Positions 1 to 8,460 of a stretch of 64,000 nucleotides of DNA are shown here, piece by piece. Under the pieces are notes generated by a model. It was not told the DNA's origin and made no database searches. It was given only the letters and a program-made list of their open reading frames with translations. A program made the position numbers and the translations under genes. Each line of letters opens with the position of its first letter. The first letter of the stretch is position 1. Source of the DNA: Kribbella kalugense (lineage in GTDB: Bacteria > Actinomycetota > Actinomycetes > Propionibacteriales > Kribbellaceae); the NCBI RefSeq assembly GCF_004365875.1, contig NZ_SODF01000004.1, positions 524,718-588,717 of the forward strand, written 5' to 3'.

Positions 1-559
1 CCTTCATCACCGCGGAGGCCTCGGTGACACCGATGACGGAGGCGACCGTGGAGTTCTTGGTCAGGGCGATCAGCACGTTGCCCAGCGGGGCGATCGCGCC
101 CCGGAACGCCTGCGGCAGGACGACGTACCGCAGGGTCTTCAGGAACGGCAGGCCGATCGCCCGCGCCGCCTCGGCCTGGCCGAGCGGGACGGTGTTCACA
201 CCGCTGCGGATCGCCTCGGCGACGAAGGACGCGTGGTACACCGACAGGCCGAGGACGGCGAGCCGGAAGTTGTTGTCGTTGATGAAGGTGTTCGAGTCCT
301 TGTTCGCAAGCGCGACGCCGAGCTGCAGGAACAGCCCGAGGTTGCAGAACACGATGACGAGGGTCAGCGGCGTGTTCCGGACGATGTTCACGTAGGCGGT
401 ACCGATGACCTGCAGCACCCGGACCGGGGAGACCCGCATCACCGCGACCACGGTGCCGATCAGCAGTGCGAACACCGCCGACAGCAGCGTGAGGTAGATC
501 GTCGTCCGGAAGGCTTGCAGACCGTCGTACTCGGAGAAGAACTCCGAAATCACGTCCAT
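1..559 (-). CDS. gluC: Glutamate-type ABC transporter permease, partial (GluC-like)
   Basis: Inner-membrane permease of a polar amino-acid ABC importer, passing substrate from the lipoprotein encoded just upstream. The visible 186 residues begin MDVISEFFSEYDG. They contain hydrophobic segments and the EAA loop that docks the ATPase (EAARAIGLPFLKTLRYVVLP, about residues 140-160). The reading frame is open to the window edge, so the C-terminus is missing. A good ribosome site (GGAGAAAC) precedes the ATG. It follows the binding-protein gene after a strong intercistronic hairpin, in the order of corynebacterial gluABCD. Substrate specificity for glutamate is inferred from family and operon order. 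A second permease gene is expected beyond the left edge. Confidence 0.88.
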   Translation of the reverse strand, partial: MDVISEFFSEYDGLQAFRTTIYLTLLSAVFALLIGTVVAVMRVSPVRVLQVIGTAYVNIVRNTPLTLVIVFCNLGLFLQLGVALANKDSNTFINDNNFRLAVLGLSVYHASFVAEAIRSGVNTVPLGQAEAARAIGLPFLKTLRYVVLPQAFRGAIAPLGNVLIALTKNSTVASVIGVTEASAVMK

Positions 560-593
560 GTTTCTCCTGCTGGGAACGAGGTGGAGACCAGCA

Positions 594-629
594 CGCCGGG
601 GAGGGACCGCGAACGGCCCCTCCCCGGCG
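594..629 (-). terminator. Intercistronic hairpin between binding-protein and permease genes
   Basis: A perfect 12-bp stem (594-605 pairing with 618-629) with a 12-nt loop lies between the stop of the binding-protein gene and the permease start. No T tract follows. In ABC importer operons such hairpins often stabilise the binding-protein message or partly terminate transcription, giving more binding protein than permease. That role is inferred here. Confidence 0.6.
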
Positions 630-637
630 GTGTCAGA

Positions 638-1477
638 TCAGGCGCAGGCGTCGAAGGTCTTCGGCGGGTTCGTCGCCGCGTCGAGCTTCAGGCCGGAGGG
701 GCCGAGGTTCTTGTCGAACGCCTTCTGCCACTCGCCGGAGTCGACCATCTTCTTCAGCGCGTCGTTGACCTTGGTGCAGGTCGCGGTGTCGCCCTTCTTC
801 AGGCCGACGCCGTAGCGCTCGGTCGAGAAGGTCTGGCCGACCACCTTGAACTTGCCCTTGTTCGCCTCCTGCGAGGCGTAGCCCGCCAGGATGGTGTTGT
901 CGGTGGTGAGCGCGTCGATCGCGCCGGCGCCGAGCGCCTCGACACACTTGGAGTAGGTGTCGTACTCCTGCAGCTGCACGGTCTTGGCGAACTTGTCCTT
1001 GACCTTCTGCGCCGACGTGGAGCCGGTCACCGAGCACAGCTTCTTGCCGTTCAGCCCGTCCGGGCCGCTGATGTCGCTGTCGGACTTGACCAGCAGGTCC
1101 TGGCCGGCGGTCAGGTACGGGCCGGCGAAGGAGACCTTCTCCTTGCGGGCGTCGGTGATCGAGTAGGACGCGAAGATCATCTTGACCTGTCCGTTGGCCA
1201 GCAGCGTCTCGCGCTGGGCCGACGGGGCCTCCTTGAAGGTGATGTTCTTCTCGTCGTAACCGAGCTCCTTGGCAACGTACGTCGCGACATCGACATCCAT
1301 GCCGGTGTACTTCGAGCCTTCCTTCAGGCCGATACCGGGCTGGTCGTACTTGATGCCGATGGTGACCTTCTCGCCACCACTACTACCGGAGCCGGAGCCG
1401 GAGTCGTCGCCGCAGGCAACCAGTCCGGTCGCGGCCAGGCCTGCGATGCCGAGAGCAGCGATGATTCGCTGTCGCAT
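638..1477 (-). CDS. gluB: Glutamate-type ABC transporter substrate-binding lipoprotein
   Basis: 279-residue extracytoplasmic solute-binding protein (family 3) that captures the amino acid outside the membrane. The N-terminus is a lipoprotein signal: MRQRI, a hydrophobic stretch, then a lipobox LVAC with the lipidated cysteine near residue 22, followed by a Gly/Ser linker. The mature part has SBP_bac_3 features: YTGMDVDVA, then the FKEAPSAQR and FASYSITDARKEKVSFAGPY stretches. The ATG is preceded by GGAGGAAAAGAC. It lies 47 bases after the ATPase gene and before the permease, as in gluABCD. Glutamate as ligand is inferred; aspartate, glutamine or another polar amino acid is possible. Confidence 0.9.
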   Translation of the reverse strand: MRQRIIAALGIAGLAATGLVACGDDSGSGSGSSGGEKVTIGIKYDQPGIGLKEGSKYTGMDVDVATYVAKELGYDEKNITFKEAPSAQRETLLANGQVKMIFASYSITDARKEKVSFAGPYLTAGQDLLVKSDSDISGPDGLNGKKLCSVTGSTSAQKVKDKFAKTVQLQEYDTYSKCVEALGAGAIDALTTDNTILAGYASQEANKGKFKVVGQTFSTERYGVGLKKGDTATCTKVNDALKKMVDSGEWQKAFDKNLGPSGLKLDAATNPPKTFDACA

Positions 1478-1524
1478 TGTCTTTTCCTCCGTTGTTGTAC
1501 TGCGCTGGGGACAGGCGCGGGCGG

Positions 1525-2286
1525 TCAGTGGGTGAGGATCTTCGAGAGGAAGTCCTGCGCCCGCTTCGTCTGCGGATCGGTGAAGAACTTCTCCGGCTCG
1601 GCTTCCTCGACGATCTGGCCGTCGGCCATGAAGACCACCCGGTTGGCCGCCCGGCGGGCGAAGCCCATCTCGTGCGTGACCACGACCATGGTCATGCTCT
1701 GACCGGCCAGGTCGACCATCACGTCGAGGACTTCCTTGATCATCTCCGGGTCCAGAGCCGAGGTCGGCTCGTCGAACAGCATCACCTTGGGATCCATCGC
1801 CAGGGCGCGGGCGATCGCGACCCGCTGCTGCTGACCACCGGACAGCTGTGCCGGGTACTTGTCGGCCTGTGCGCCGACGCCGACGCGGTCCAGCAAGGCC
1901 CGCGCCTTCTGCTCTGCCTCGCTCTTGCCCTGCCGGCGCACCTTCGTCGGGCCGAGGGTGACGTTCTGCAGGATGGTTTTGTGCGCGAACAGGTTGAAGG
2001 ACTGGAAGACCATGCCGACGTCGGCGCGGAGCTTGGCCAGGGCCTTGCCCTCGCTGGGCAGCGGCTGGCCGTCCAGCATGATGCTGCCCGAGTCGATCGG
2101 TTCCAGCCGGTTGATCGCGCGGCAGAGCGTGGACTTGCCGGACCCGGACGGGCCGATCACGACGACTACTTCGCCCTGATCGATGGACAGGTTGATGTCC
2201 TTCAGGACGTGCAGGTCGCCGAAATGTTTGTTGACGTCGGTCAGCGCCACCAGACCAGTTGTCGTCAAGGTTCCGGAATCGCTCAT
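1525..2286 (-). CDS. gluA: Glutamate-type ABC transporter ATP-binding protein
   Basis: 253-residue ATPase of the polar amino-acid importer, working on the cytoplasmic face with the permeases. Walker A is GPSGSGKST (about 45-53), the ABC signature is LSGGQQQRVAIARAL, and Walker B is VMLFDEPTSALDPE, followed by the H-loop VVVTHEMGFARR. Length and motifs are normal for the GlnQ/GluA family. It is the first gene of the minus-strand operon. A near-perfect ATTGG-TAT-CCAAT inverted repeat lies upstream and may be an operator. Confidence 0.93.
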   Translation of the reverse strand: MSDSGTLTTTGLVALTDVNKHFGDLHVLKDINLSIDQGEVVVVIGPSGSGKSTLCRAINRLEPIDSGSIMLDGQPLPSEGKALAKLRADVGMVFQSFNLFAHKTILQNVTLGPTKVRRQGKSEAEQKARALLDRVGVGAQADKYPAQLSGGQQQRVAIARALAMDPKVMLFDEPTSALDPEMIKEVLDVMVDLAGQSMTMVVVTHEMGFARRAANRVVFMADGQIVEEAEPEKFFTDPQTKRAQDFLSKILTH

Positions 2287-2403
2287 GGCCAGAACCTACT
2301 GGAGCCTGGGGTGCGGTCGCAGGCCCGGGTGGTTCCACGGTGGTAACGATCTGCAATATTGCCGCGCGGACTGTGACCAGGTCCTCACAGCCCGCCCACC
2401 TGT

Positions 2404-2416
2404 ATTGGTATCCAAT
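2404..2416. promoter_or_regulatory. Inverted repeat ATTGG-TAT-CCAAT upstream of gluA-like operon
   Basis: Five-base perfect arms separated by TAT sit in the 153-base gap upstream of the importer operon, about 120 bases before the ATPase start. The core TTGGTATCCAA resembles operators of GntR/FCD-family regulators, which are typically TGGTATACCA-like. No such regulator is encoded nearby, so assignment is tentative. Confidence 0.35.
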
Positions 2417-2439
2417 GGGAACCGGTCAGATCTGAGCGG

Positions 2440-4131
2440 TCAGGTGACGATGCCGTACTCGCGGATCTTCCGGTAGATGGTCGCCCGCGACATCCCCAGC
2501 GCGGCGGCCGCGGCCTTCTTGTCACCGTCGTACGTCGACATCGCATCGACGATCGCGTCCCGTTCGAGCGCCTCGATCGGGGTCAGTTGGCGACGGGTCG
2601 TGGCCCGGCACTCGGGTGGTAGGTCGCCCAGCTCGACCACGCCGGACCGGCGGCGCCTCGCGACCGCGGAGAGTACGGCGCGCAGGTGGGTGATGTTGCC
2701 CGCCCACGGCAGCCGCATCAGCTGGTTCATCGTCGGGGTGGAGAACGTCAGCTCGCTGACGCCGGCCTTCGCCAACAGCGCCCGTACCAGGGCCGGAACG
2801 TCCTCGAGATGATGCCGCAGCGGCGGTACTTCGACTGTCCGGGGAAAGAACGCCAGCAGTTGGTCGGCCAGCTCGGACCGGTCCGCGGGCAGCGTCAGAG
2901 CGACCCAGGCGTCACCGGCGATCGCGCCGTCGCGGACGTTCTGCAGCAGATCGGTGAGGCCGTGGAGCACCTCGCCGGTGAGCAGGTTGGCCCGCCGGAT
3001 GATCAGGTCGGAGCCGGACTCCAGCTCCGCCTGAGCCTCGGCCGGTAGGTCGTCGCCGGTCACCGCGGGATCGAGAACGGCCAGCCGCCGCTCGGGTGCC
3101 ACATGCTTGCGGACTGCCCGAAGAAGGGACAGCTTGCCCGCACCCGGTTCACCGTCGGCGATCAGCCACTCGGACCGGCGGCACGCATCCAGCATCTCCT
3201 GCGTGACGTGCTGCCAGACCGCACTCGACCCGATCGTCCCGGGAACCAACGGGGCGCGGGCGGGCTGCTGACTACGGGCCGGCGGCCGCTGTTCCTTGAT
3301 CTGGATGACGCCGCCGGCCAAGGTGTCACCGAGGAAAGTCGGCCGGTAGGCCATCCGGGCGGTCATCCCGCTGGGCAGGTCGGTCAGGATCACCCGCGGC
3401 TTCGTGCCACCGCGCGCGTCCCGAGTGCGGTCGATCAACGCCGCCTGGTCGATGGCGTCGAACCGCGCCTGCGCGTAGGCGTTCATCATGAACACTTCGT
3501 CGCCAAGTGCGAGCACCGGGCCGCCGCTGTGCCGGCAGGCCGCGTAGTAGTCGCTCAGCAAGGCGTGGTCGAGCGCGTTCGCCTCCTCGACGACCCGTTC
3601 GTGGATCCGCCGTGCGGCCAGTTTCGCGAACGACAGCAGGATCGAGTTCGAGTTCCGCGCCTGGGTGGTGATGTCCAGGACGCCGAGCAGGCCGCCGGTG
3701 ACCGGATGCGTGATCGGTGCGCCGGCACAGGAGAACATCCGCAGCTTGTCGTTGTAGTGCTCGGGTCCGTCGACCAGGATCGGCCCGCACACCTCGAGCG
3801 CGGTACCGATGCCGTTGGTCCCGACCGCGGACTCGACGTACTGGAATCCGGGCGCGAGGTCGACGGAGTCCAGTCGCCGGAGCAGGGCCGGATCGCCGCC
3901 GCGACGGTCGAGGACGACGCCCTTCGCGTCGGTCAGGATGATGCAGACCGGCTCGTTGGTGAGCTCGGCGGACAGGGCGTCGATGACCGGACGGGCGGCC
4001 CGCATCAGGGTGGTCTCGCGGTCGATCCTGTCGAAGTACTTCGGGGCGGGGCGGTCAATGTCCACCTGGGACGCGTGTGAACGCTCCCACGAGACCCGGA
4101 TCGGATCCCGGACCGGCTGTGCAGCGCCCAT
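2440..4131 (-). CDS. GAF/Fis-type transcriptional activator of the monooxygenase operon (MimR/PrmR-like)
   Basis: 563-residue regulator of the AcoR/MimR type. Roughly residues 60-200 form a GAF sensor (FQYVESAVGTNGIGTALEV; a FSCAGAPITHP stretch). The middle is a AAA+ relic, and the C-terminus (about 530-560) is a Fis-type helix-turn-helix (AALGMSRATIYRKIREYGI). The Walker A is degenerate (GEPGAGKLS), no GAFTGA sigma-54 contact loop is seen, and the Walker B region lacks acidic residues. It therefore probably acts as an ATP-independent, GAF-responsive activator with an ordinary sigma factor. It is divergent from the monooxygenase operon, as mimR/prmR are in relatives, which supports control of that operon by substrate or product. 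Confidence 0.85.
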   Translation of the reverse strand: MGAAQPVRDPIRVSWERSHASQVDIDRPAPKYFDRIDRETTLMRAARPVIDALSAELTNEPVCIILTDAKGVVLDRRGGDPALLRRLDSVDLAPGFQYVESAVGTNGIGTALEVCGPILVDGPEHYNDKLRMFSCAGAPITHPVTGGLLGVLDITTQARNSNSILLSFAKLAARRIHERVVEEANALDHALLSDYYAACRHSGGPVLALGDEVFMMNAYAQARFDAIDQAALIDRTRDARGGTKPRVILTDLPSGMTARMAYRPTFLGDTLAGGVIQIKEQRPPARSQQPARAPLVPGTIGSSAVWQHVTQEMLDACRRSEWLIADGEPGAGKLSLLRAVRKHVAPERRLAVLDPAVTGDDLPAEAQAELESGSDLIIRRANLLTGEVLHGLTDLLQNVRDGAIAGDAWVALTLPADRSELADQLLAFFPRTVEVPPLRHHLEDVPALVRALLAKAGVSELTFSTPTMNQLMRLPWAGNITHLRAVLSAVARRRRSGVVELGDLPPECRATTRRQLTPIEALERDAIVDAMSTYDGDKKAAAAALGMSRATIYRKIREYGIVT

Positions 4132-4190
4132 CGGGTCGCCTCCTTCACGTCCGTCACCAGCGGAGTTCTCACCACGGTAACCCCCCTGCG

Positions 4191-4213
4191 TGTGACCCCC
4201 ATCTCACATTGAG
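4191..4213. promoter_or_regulatory. Inverted repeats in the divergent monooxygenase control region
   Basis: The 182-base gap between the regulator and the operon contains TGTGA-N8-TCACA (4191-4208) overlapping CTCA-CAT-TGAG (4203-4213). Paired half-sites in this position are plausible binding sites for the adjacent Fis-type activator. No confident -35/-10 pair is visible to me. A further 8-bp hairpin (4272-4279 with 4288-4295) sits in the leader just before the ribosome site. Confidence 0.35.
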
Positions 4214-4313
4214 ACACAGAGACGTCCATCCGGCGGCTTTCATCCCTGTTTAACGCAGCCAGCCGTACGCAGGAGCCGGGCCGAGAGCCGGCTCCCGATC
4301 ATGGAGGCAGACA

Positions 4314-5951
4314 TTGAGCAGGCAGAGTCTCACCAAGGCGCACGCCAAGATCACCGAGTTGTCCTGGGAGCCGACCTTCGCGACCCCGGCGACCCGGTTC
4401 GGCACTGACTACACGTTCGAGAAGGCGCCGAAGAAGGACCCGCTGAAGCAGATCATGCGGTCCTACTTCCCGATGGAGGAGGAGAAGGACAACCGCGTGT
4501 ACGGCGCCATGGACGGCGCGATCCGCGGCAACATGTTCCGCCAGGTGCAGCAGCGCTGGCTGGAGTGGCAGAAGCTGTTCCTGTCGATCATCCCGTTCCC
4601 GGAGATCTCTGCGGCCCGGGCGATGCCGATGGCGATCGACGCCGTACCGAACCCGGAGATCCACAACGGGCTCGCGGTGCAGATGATCGACGAGGTCAGG
4701 CACTCGACGATCCAGATGAACCTGAAGAAGCTGTACATGAACAACTACATCGACCCGGCCGGGTTCGACATGACCGAGAAGGCGTTCGCGAACAACTACG
4801 CGGGCACCATCGGCCGGCAGTTCGGTGAAGGGTTCATCACCGGTGACGCGATCACCGCCGCGAACATCTACCTGACCGTGGTCGCCGAGACCGCGTTCAC
4901 CAACACGCTGTTCGTCGCGATGCCCGACGAGGCCGCGGCCAACGGCGACTACCTGCTGCCGACGGTGTTCCACTCGGTCCAGTCCGACGAGTCCCGGCAC
5001 ATCAGCAACGGCTACTCGATCCTGCTGATGGCGCTGGCCGACGAGCGCAACCGGCCGCTGCTCGAGCGCGACCTGCGGTACGCGTGGTGGAACAACCACT
5101 GCGTCGTGGACGCCGCGATCGGCACCTTCATCGAGTACGGCACGAAGGACCGCCGGAAGGACCGGGAGAGCTATGCGGAGATGTGGCGTCGGTGGATCTA
5201 CGACGACTACTACCGCAGCTACCTGCTGCCGCTGGAGAAGTACGGCCTCACCATTCCGCACGACCTGGTCGAGGAGGCCTGGAAGCGGATCGTCGACAAG
5301 GGCTACGTGCACGAGGTCGCGCGGTTCTTCGCCACCGGCTGGCCGGTGAACTACTGGCGGATCGACGCGATGACCGACAAGGACTTCGAGTGGTTCGAGG
5401 ACAAGTACCCGGGCTGGTACTCGAAGTACGGCAAGTGGTGGGAGAACTACAACCGGCTCGCCTACCCGGGCAAGAACAAGCCGATCGCGTTCGAGGAGGT
5501 CGGGTACCAGTACCCGCACCGCTGCTGGACCTGCATGGTGCCGTGCCTGATCCGCGAGGACATGGTCACCGAGAAGGTCGACGACCAGTGGCGCACGTAC
5601 TGCTCGGAGACCTGCTACTGGACCGACGCGGTCGCGTTCCGCAGCGAGTACGACGGCCGTCCGACCCCGAACATGGGCCGGCTGACCGGGTTCCGCGAGT
5701 GGGAGACCCTGCACCACAACAAGGACCTGGCCGACATCGTCCAGGACCTCGGGTACGTGCGTGACGACGGCAAGACCCTGATCGGTCAGCCGCACCTGGA
5801 CCTCGACGACCCGAAGAAGATGTGGACCCTCGACGACGTCCGCGGCAACACGTTCATGAGCCCGAACGTGCTGCTGAACCAGATGTCCGACGCCGAGCGC
5901 GAAGCGCACGTCGCGGCGTACAAGGCCAACGGAACCCGGCCCGCGGCTTAA
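4314..5951 (+). CDS. prmA: Propane/acetone-type binuclear iron monooxygenase, hydroxylase large subunit
   Basis: 545-residue alpha subunit of a soluble diiron monooxygenase that inserts one oxygen atom into small alkanes or ketones (propane to 2-propanol, acetone to acetol, or phenol, depending on the enzyme). All six expected iron ligands are visible: E97, E127 and H130 (DEVRH), E192, E226 and H229 (SDESRH). The sequence is very close to known MimA/PrmA proteins. The start is TTG, with GGAGG seven bases upstream. First gene of an operon with reductase, small subunit and coupling protein. Propane is the most likely natural substrate, but MimA and PrmA homologues cannot be separated by eye. 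Confidence 0.93.
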   Translation: MSRQSLTKAHAKITELSWEPTFATPATRFGTDYTFEKAPKKDPLKQIMRSYFPMEEEKDNRVYGAMDGAIRGNMFRQVQQRWLEWQKLFLSIIPFPEISAARAMPMAIDAVPNPEIHNGLAVQMIDEVRHSTIQMNLKKLYMNNYIDPAGFDMTEKAFANNYAGTIGRQFGEGFITGDAITAANIYLTVVAETAFTNTLFVAMPDEAAANGDYLLPTVFHSVQSDESRHISNGYSILLMALADERNRPLLERDLRYAWWNNHCVVDAAIGTFIEYGTKDRRKDRESYAEMWRRWIYDDYYRSYLLPLEKYGLTIPHDLVEEAWKRIVDKGYVHEVARFFATGWPVNYWRIDAMTDKDFEWFEDKYPGWYSKYGKWWENYNRLAYPGKNKPIAFEEVGYQYPHRCWTCMVPCLIREDMVTEKVDDQWRTYCSETCYWTDAVAFRSEYDGRPTPNMGRLTGFREWETLHHNKDLADIVQDLGYVRDDGKTLIGQPHLDLDDPKKMWTLDDVRGNTFMSPNVLLNQMSDAEREAHVAAYKANGTRPAA

Positions 5952-5978
5952 TCCACCCAGCATCAGGAGGAGGCCGTC

Positions 5979-7016
5979 ATGGCCGACACCCACCGGATCC
6001 GCTTCGAACCGGTCGACATCGAGATGGACGTCAGCGAGGACGACAAGATCCTCGACGCGGCGTTCCGGCAGGGCATTCACCTGATGCACGGCTGCAAGGA
6101 GGGGCAGTGCTCCGCCTGCAAGTCGTACATCCTCGAGGGTGACCTGCAGATGGAGCGCTACTCCACCTTCGCCTGCAACGACGCCGAGGTGGCCGAGGGA
6201 TATGTGCTGCTCTGCCGGGCGCATGCCTTCAGCGACTGCACGATCGAGCTGCTCAACTACGACGAGGACGAGCTGCTCGGCGGCGTTCCGATCCAGACCG
6301 TGTCCGCCCGGGTGCTGGCGGTCGAACCGGTCACCCGGGACATCGTCTCGCTCCGGCTGAAGACGGCGCAGGCGTTCGAGTTCAGGCCGGGGCAGTACGT
6401 CGACATCACCATCCCCGGCACCGACGACCACCGGTCGTTCTCGATGGCCACCACCCAGTCGACGCCGGACGAGCTCGAGTTCCTGATCAAGAAGTACCCG
6501 GGCGGCCGGTTCTCCGCACTGCTCGACGGCGAGCTCGCGGCCGGCGACGAACTGTCGCTGACCGGGCCGTACGGCTCGTCCACGTTGAAGGACGGTCACG
6601 TGCTGCCGGTGATCTGCGTGGCCGGCGGGGCCGGGATGGCGCCCATCCTGTCGATCCTGCGGCACCTGCGGGAAACCGGCAGCACCCGTCCGGTCCGGTT
6701 CTACTACGGCGCTCGGACGGCGGCCGACCTGTTCTACCTGGAAGCGATCCAGGAACTCGGCGCGGAGCTCAACGCCTTCGAGTTCATCGCCTGTCTGTCC
6801 GAGTCGGCTCAGGACGCGGACGGGCTGCAGGTCGAAGAGGGGAACGTGACCGACATCGTCGAACGGCGGGAGGCCGAGCTGCACCGCAGCGAGGTGTACC
6901 TCTGCGGCCCGCCGCCGATGGTCGACGCGGCCCTGACGTTGCTGGAGGCAAGCAACGTGCCGAAGGACCAGGTCTTCTACGACAAGTTCACCAGCCCAGC
7001 TACCGATGGAGTCTGA
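5979..7016 (+). CDS. prmB: Monooxygenase reductase, [2Fe-2S]/FAD/NADH
   Basis: 345-residue electron-transfer component carrying electrons from NADH through FAD and a plant-type [2Fe-2S] centre to the diiron hydroxylase. The ferredoxin domain (1-90) has C39, C44, C47 and C79. The FAD domain has RSFS (152-155). The NAD domain begins near VICVAGGAGMAP (211-222) and ends with CGPPPMVDA. A ribosome site (AGGAGGAGG) precedes the ATG. It lies 27 bases after the large subunit, and its stop region overlaps the ribosome site of the next gene, implying coupled translation. Confidence 0.93.
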   Translation: MADTHRIRFEPVDIEMDVSEDDKILDAAFRQGIHLMHGCKEGQCSACKSYILEGDLQMERYSTFACNDAEVAEGYVLLCRAHAFSDCTIELLNYDEDELLGGVPIQTVSARVLAVEPVTRDIVSLRLKTAQAFEFRPGQYVDITIPGTDDHRSFSMATTQSTPDELEFLIKKYPGGRFSALLDGELAAGDELSLTGPYGSSTLKDGHVLPVICVAGGAGMAPILSILRHLRETGSTRPVRFYYGARTAADLFYLEAIQELGAELNAFEFIACLSESAQDADGLQVEEGNVTDIVERREAELHRSEVYLCGPPPMVDAALTLLEASNVPKDQVFYDKFTSPATDGV

Positions 7017-7017
7017 G

Positions 7018-8115
7018 ATGACAGAAACCAAGCAGCGCAGCTTCCCGAAGATCGAGTTCACCGACTCCGAGGCCGGCGCGCTGGAGTTCCCCAGCTCGCA
7101 GAGCCGGTCGTACAACTACTACAAGCCGGCCAAGCTGCGCGCGACGATGTACGAGGACGTCACGGTCGATGTGCAGCCGGACCCGGATCGGCACCTGAGC
7201 CAGGGCTGGATCTACGGCTTCGGCAACGGTCCCGGCGGCTATCCGAAGGAATGGACGGCCGCGAAGTCGTCCAACTGGCACGCGTTCCTCGACCCGAACG
7301 AGGAGTGGAACCAGACGATCTACCGGAACAACTCCGCGGTCGTCCGGCAGGTCGACCTCAGCCTGCAGAACGCCAAGCGGGCCAGGGCGTACGACGCTTG
7401 GAACCCGGCCTGGCTGAAGTTCGTCGAGCGCAACCTCGGCGCCTGGATGCACGCGGAGAACGGGCTCGCGCTGCACGTGTTCACCAGCATTCAGCGGTCC
7501 GGTCCCACCAACATGATCAACACCGCTGTCGCTGTGAACGCGGCCCACAAGATGCGGTTCGCCCAGGACCTCGCACTCTTCAACCTGGATCTGTCGGAAG
7601 CCGACGTACCGTTCGACGGCTCGGCGCACAAGGAGGTTTGGCAGAGTGCGCCGGAGTGGCAGCCGACGCGTGAGGTTGTCGAGCGGCTGACCGCCGTCGG
7701 CGACTGGTGCGAGTTGCTCTTCGCCACCAACGTGGTGTTCGAGCAGCTCGTCGGGTCGCTGTTCCGGACCGAGCTGGTGATGCAGATCGCGGCCCGCAAC
7801 GGCGACTACGTCACGCCGACCATCGTCGGCACCGGCGAGCACGACTACGACCGCGATCTCGCCTACACCCGCAACCTGTTCCGGCTGCTGACCCGGGACT
7901 CGGAGTACGGCGAGAGCAACAAGGCGCTGTTCGGCGAGTGGCTCGCGCTCTGGGTGCCGCGTTGTCTGGACGCCGCGCACGCGCTGCAGCCGATCTGGTC
8001 GCAGCCGGCCGACAAGTCCGTCACGTTCGCGGACAGCCTCGACGCGGCCAAGCAGAAGTTCCGTTCCCTGCTCGAGGACCTCGGGCTCGACACTCCGAAG
8101 GAGCTGGACCAGTGA
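7018..8115 (+). CDS. prmC: Monooxygenase hydroxylase small (beta) subunit
   Basis: 365-residue non-catalytic beta subunit of the hydroxylase, sharing the ferritin-like fold but without the iron ligands. It begins MTETKQRSFPKIEFTDSEAG and matches MimC/PrmC in length and sequence. An ATG at 7006 is also in frame, but it overlaps the reductase gene. The ATG at 7018 has GGAG six bases upstream and agrees with the N-termini of relatives, so I chose it. Confidence 0.92.
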   Translation: MTETKQRSFPKIEFTDSEAGALEFPSSQSRSYNYYKPAKLRATMYEDVTVDVQPDPDRHLSQGWIYGFGNGPGGYPKEWTAAKSSNWHAFLDPNEEWNQTIYRNNSAVVRQVDLSLQNAKRARAYDAWNPAWLKFVERNLGAWMHAENGLALHVFTSIQRSGPTNMINTAVAVNAAHKMRFAQDLALFNLDLSEADVPFDGSAHKEVWQSAPEWQPTREVVERLTAVGDWCELLFATNVVFEQLVGSLFRTELVMQIAARNGDYVTPTIVGTGEHDYDRDLAYTRNLFRLLTRDSEYGESNKALFGEWLALWVPRCLDAAHALQPIWSQPADKSVTFADSLDAAKQKFRSLLEDLGLDTPKELDQ

Positions 8116-8453
8116 GCATGCAGTTCGGATCTGACGCCTCGTTCTCCAACAAGACCGGCGTGACCCTGATGAACACCCCGATCGGCCGCGTCGTCGCCCA
8201 GGTGATGGGCGCGAAGGACGGTGTCGAGCTGACGGAGTACCCGTCGATGATCCGGGTCGACGGCACCGGGTTGCTCAACTTCGACTACGCCGAGCTGTCC
8301 GACGCGCTCGGGATGGAGTTCGACGGCTCGGTGTTCGAGGAGATCTCCTCCACCCACTACGGCCGGATGGTGCACCTGGACGACAAGACCATCCTGTTCG
8401 CCAGCCCCGAGGACGCCGCCGAGTACATCGGTTTCGACCTCACCACGAACTGA
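8112..8453 (+). CDS. prmD: Monooxygenase coupling (effector) protein
   Basis: About 113 residues. It is the cofactor-free regulatory protein that binds the hydroxylase and tunes reactivity at the diiron site. The MmoB/DmpM-like sequence includes GVTLMNTPIGRVVAQVMG and ISSTHYGRMVHLDDKTIL. A GTG at 8112 overlaps the preceding stop (GTGA) and has GGAG at 8100-8103. An ATG at 8118 in the same frame (111 residues) is the alternative. It completes the four-component enzyme. Confidence 0.92.
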   Translation: MSMQFGSDASFSNKTGVTLMNTPIGRVVAQVMGAKDGVELTEYPSMIRVDGTGLLNFDYAELSDALGMEFDGSVFEEISSTHYGRMVHLDDKTILFASPEDAAEYIGFDLTTN

Positions 8454-8460
8454 GGCGGAC

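Noticed and set aside
4191..4208. A CRP/FNR site (TGTGA ... TCACA)
   Set aside because: Spacing between half-sites is 8 rather than 6 bases, so I list it only as an inverted repeat near an operon with its own activator.
4299..7115. A 938-codon open frame antisense to the monooxygenase genes
   Set aside because: It is the GC-rich mirror of prmA/prmB, encodes low-complexity Arg/Val/Leu/Gly-rich sequence, has no ribosome site and no family features.
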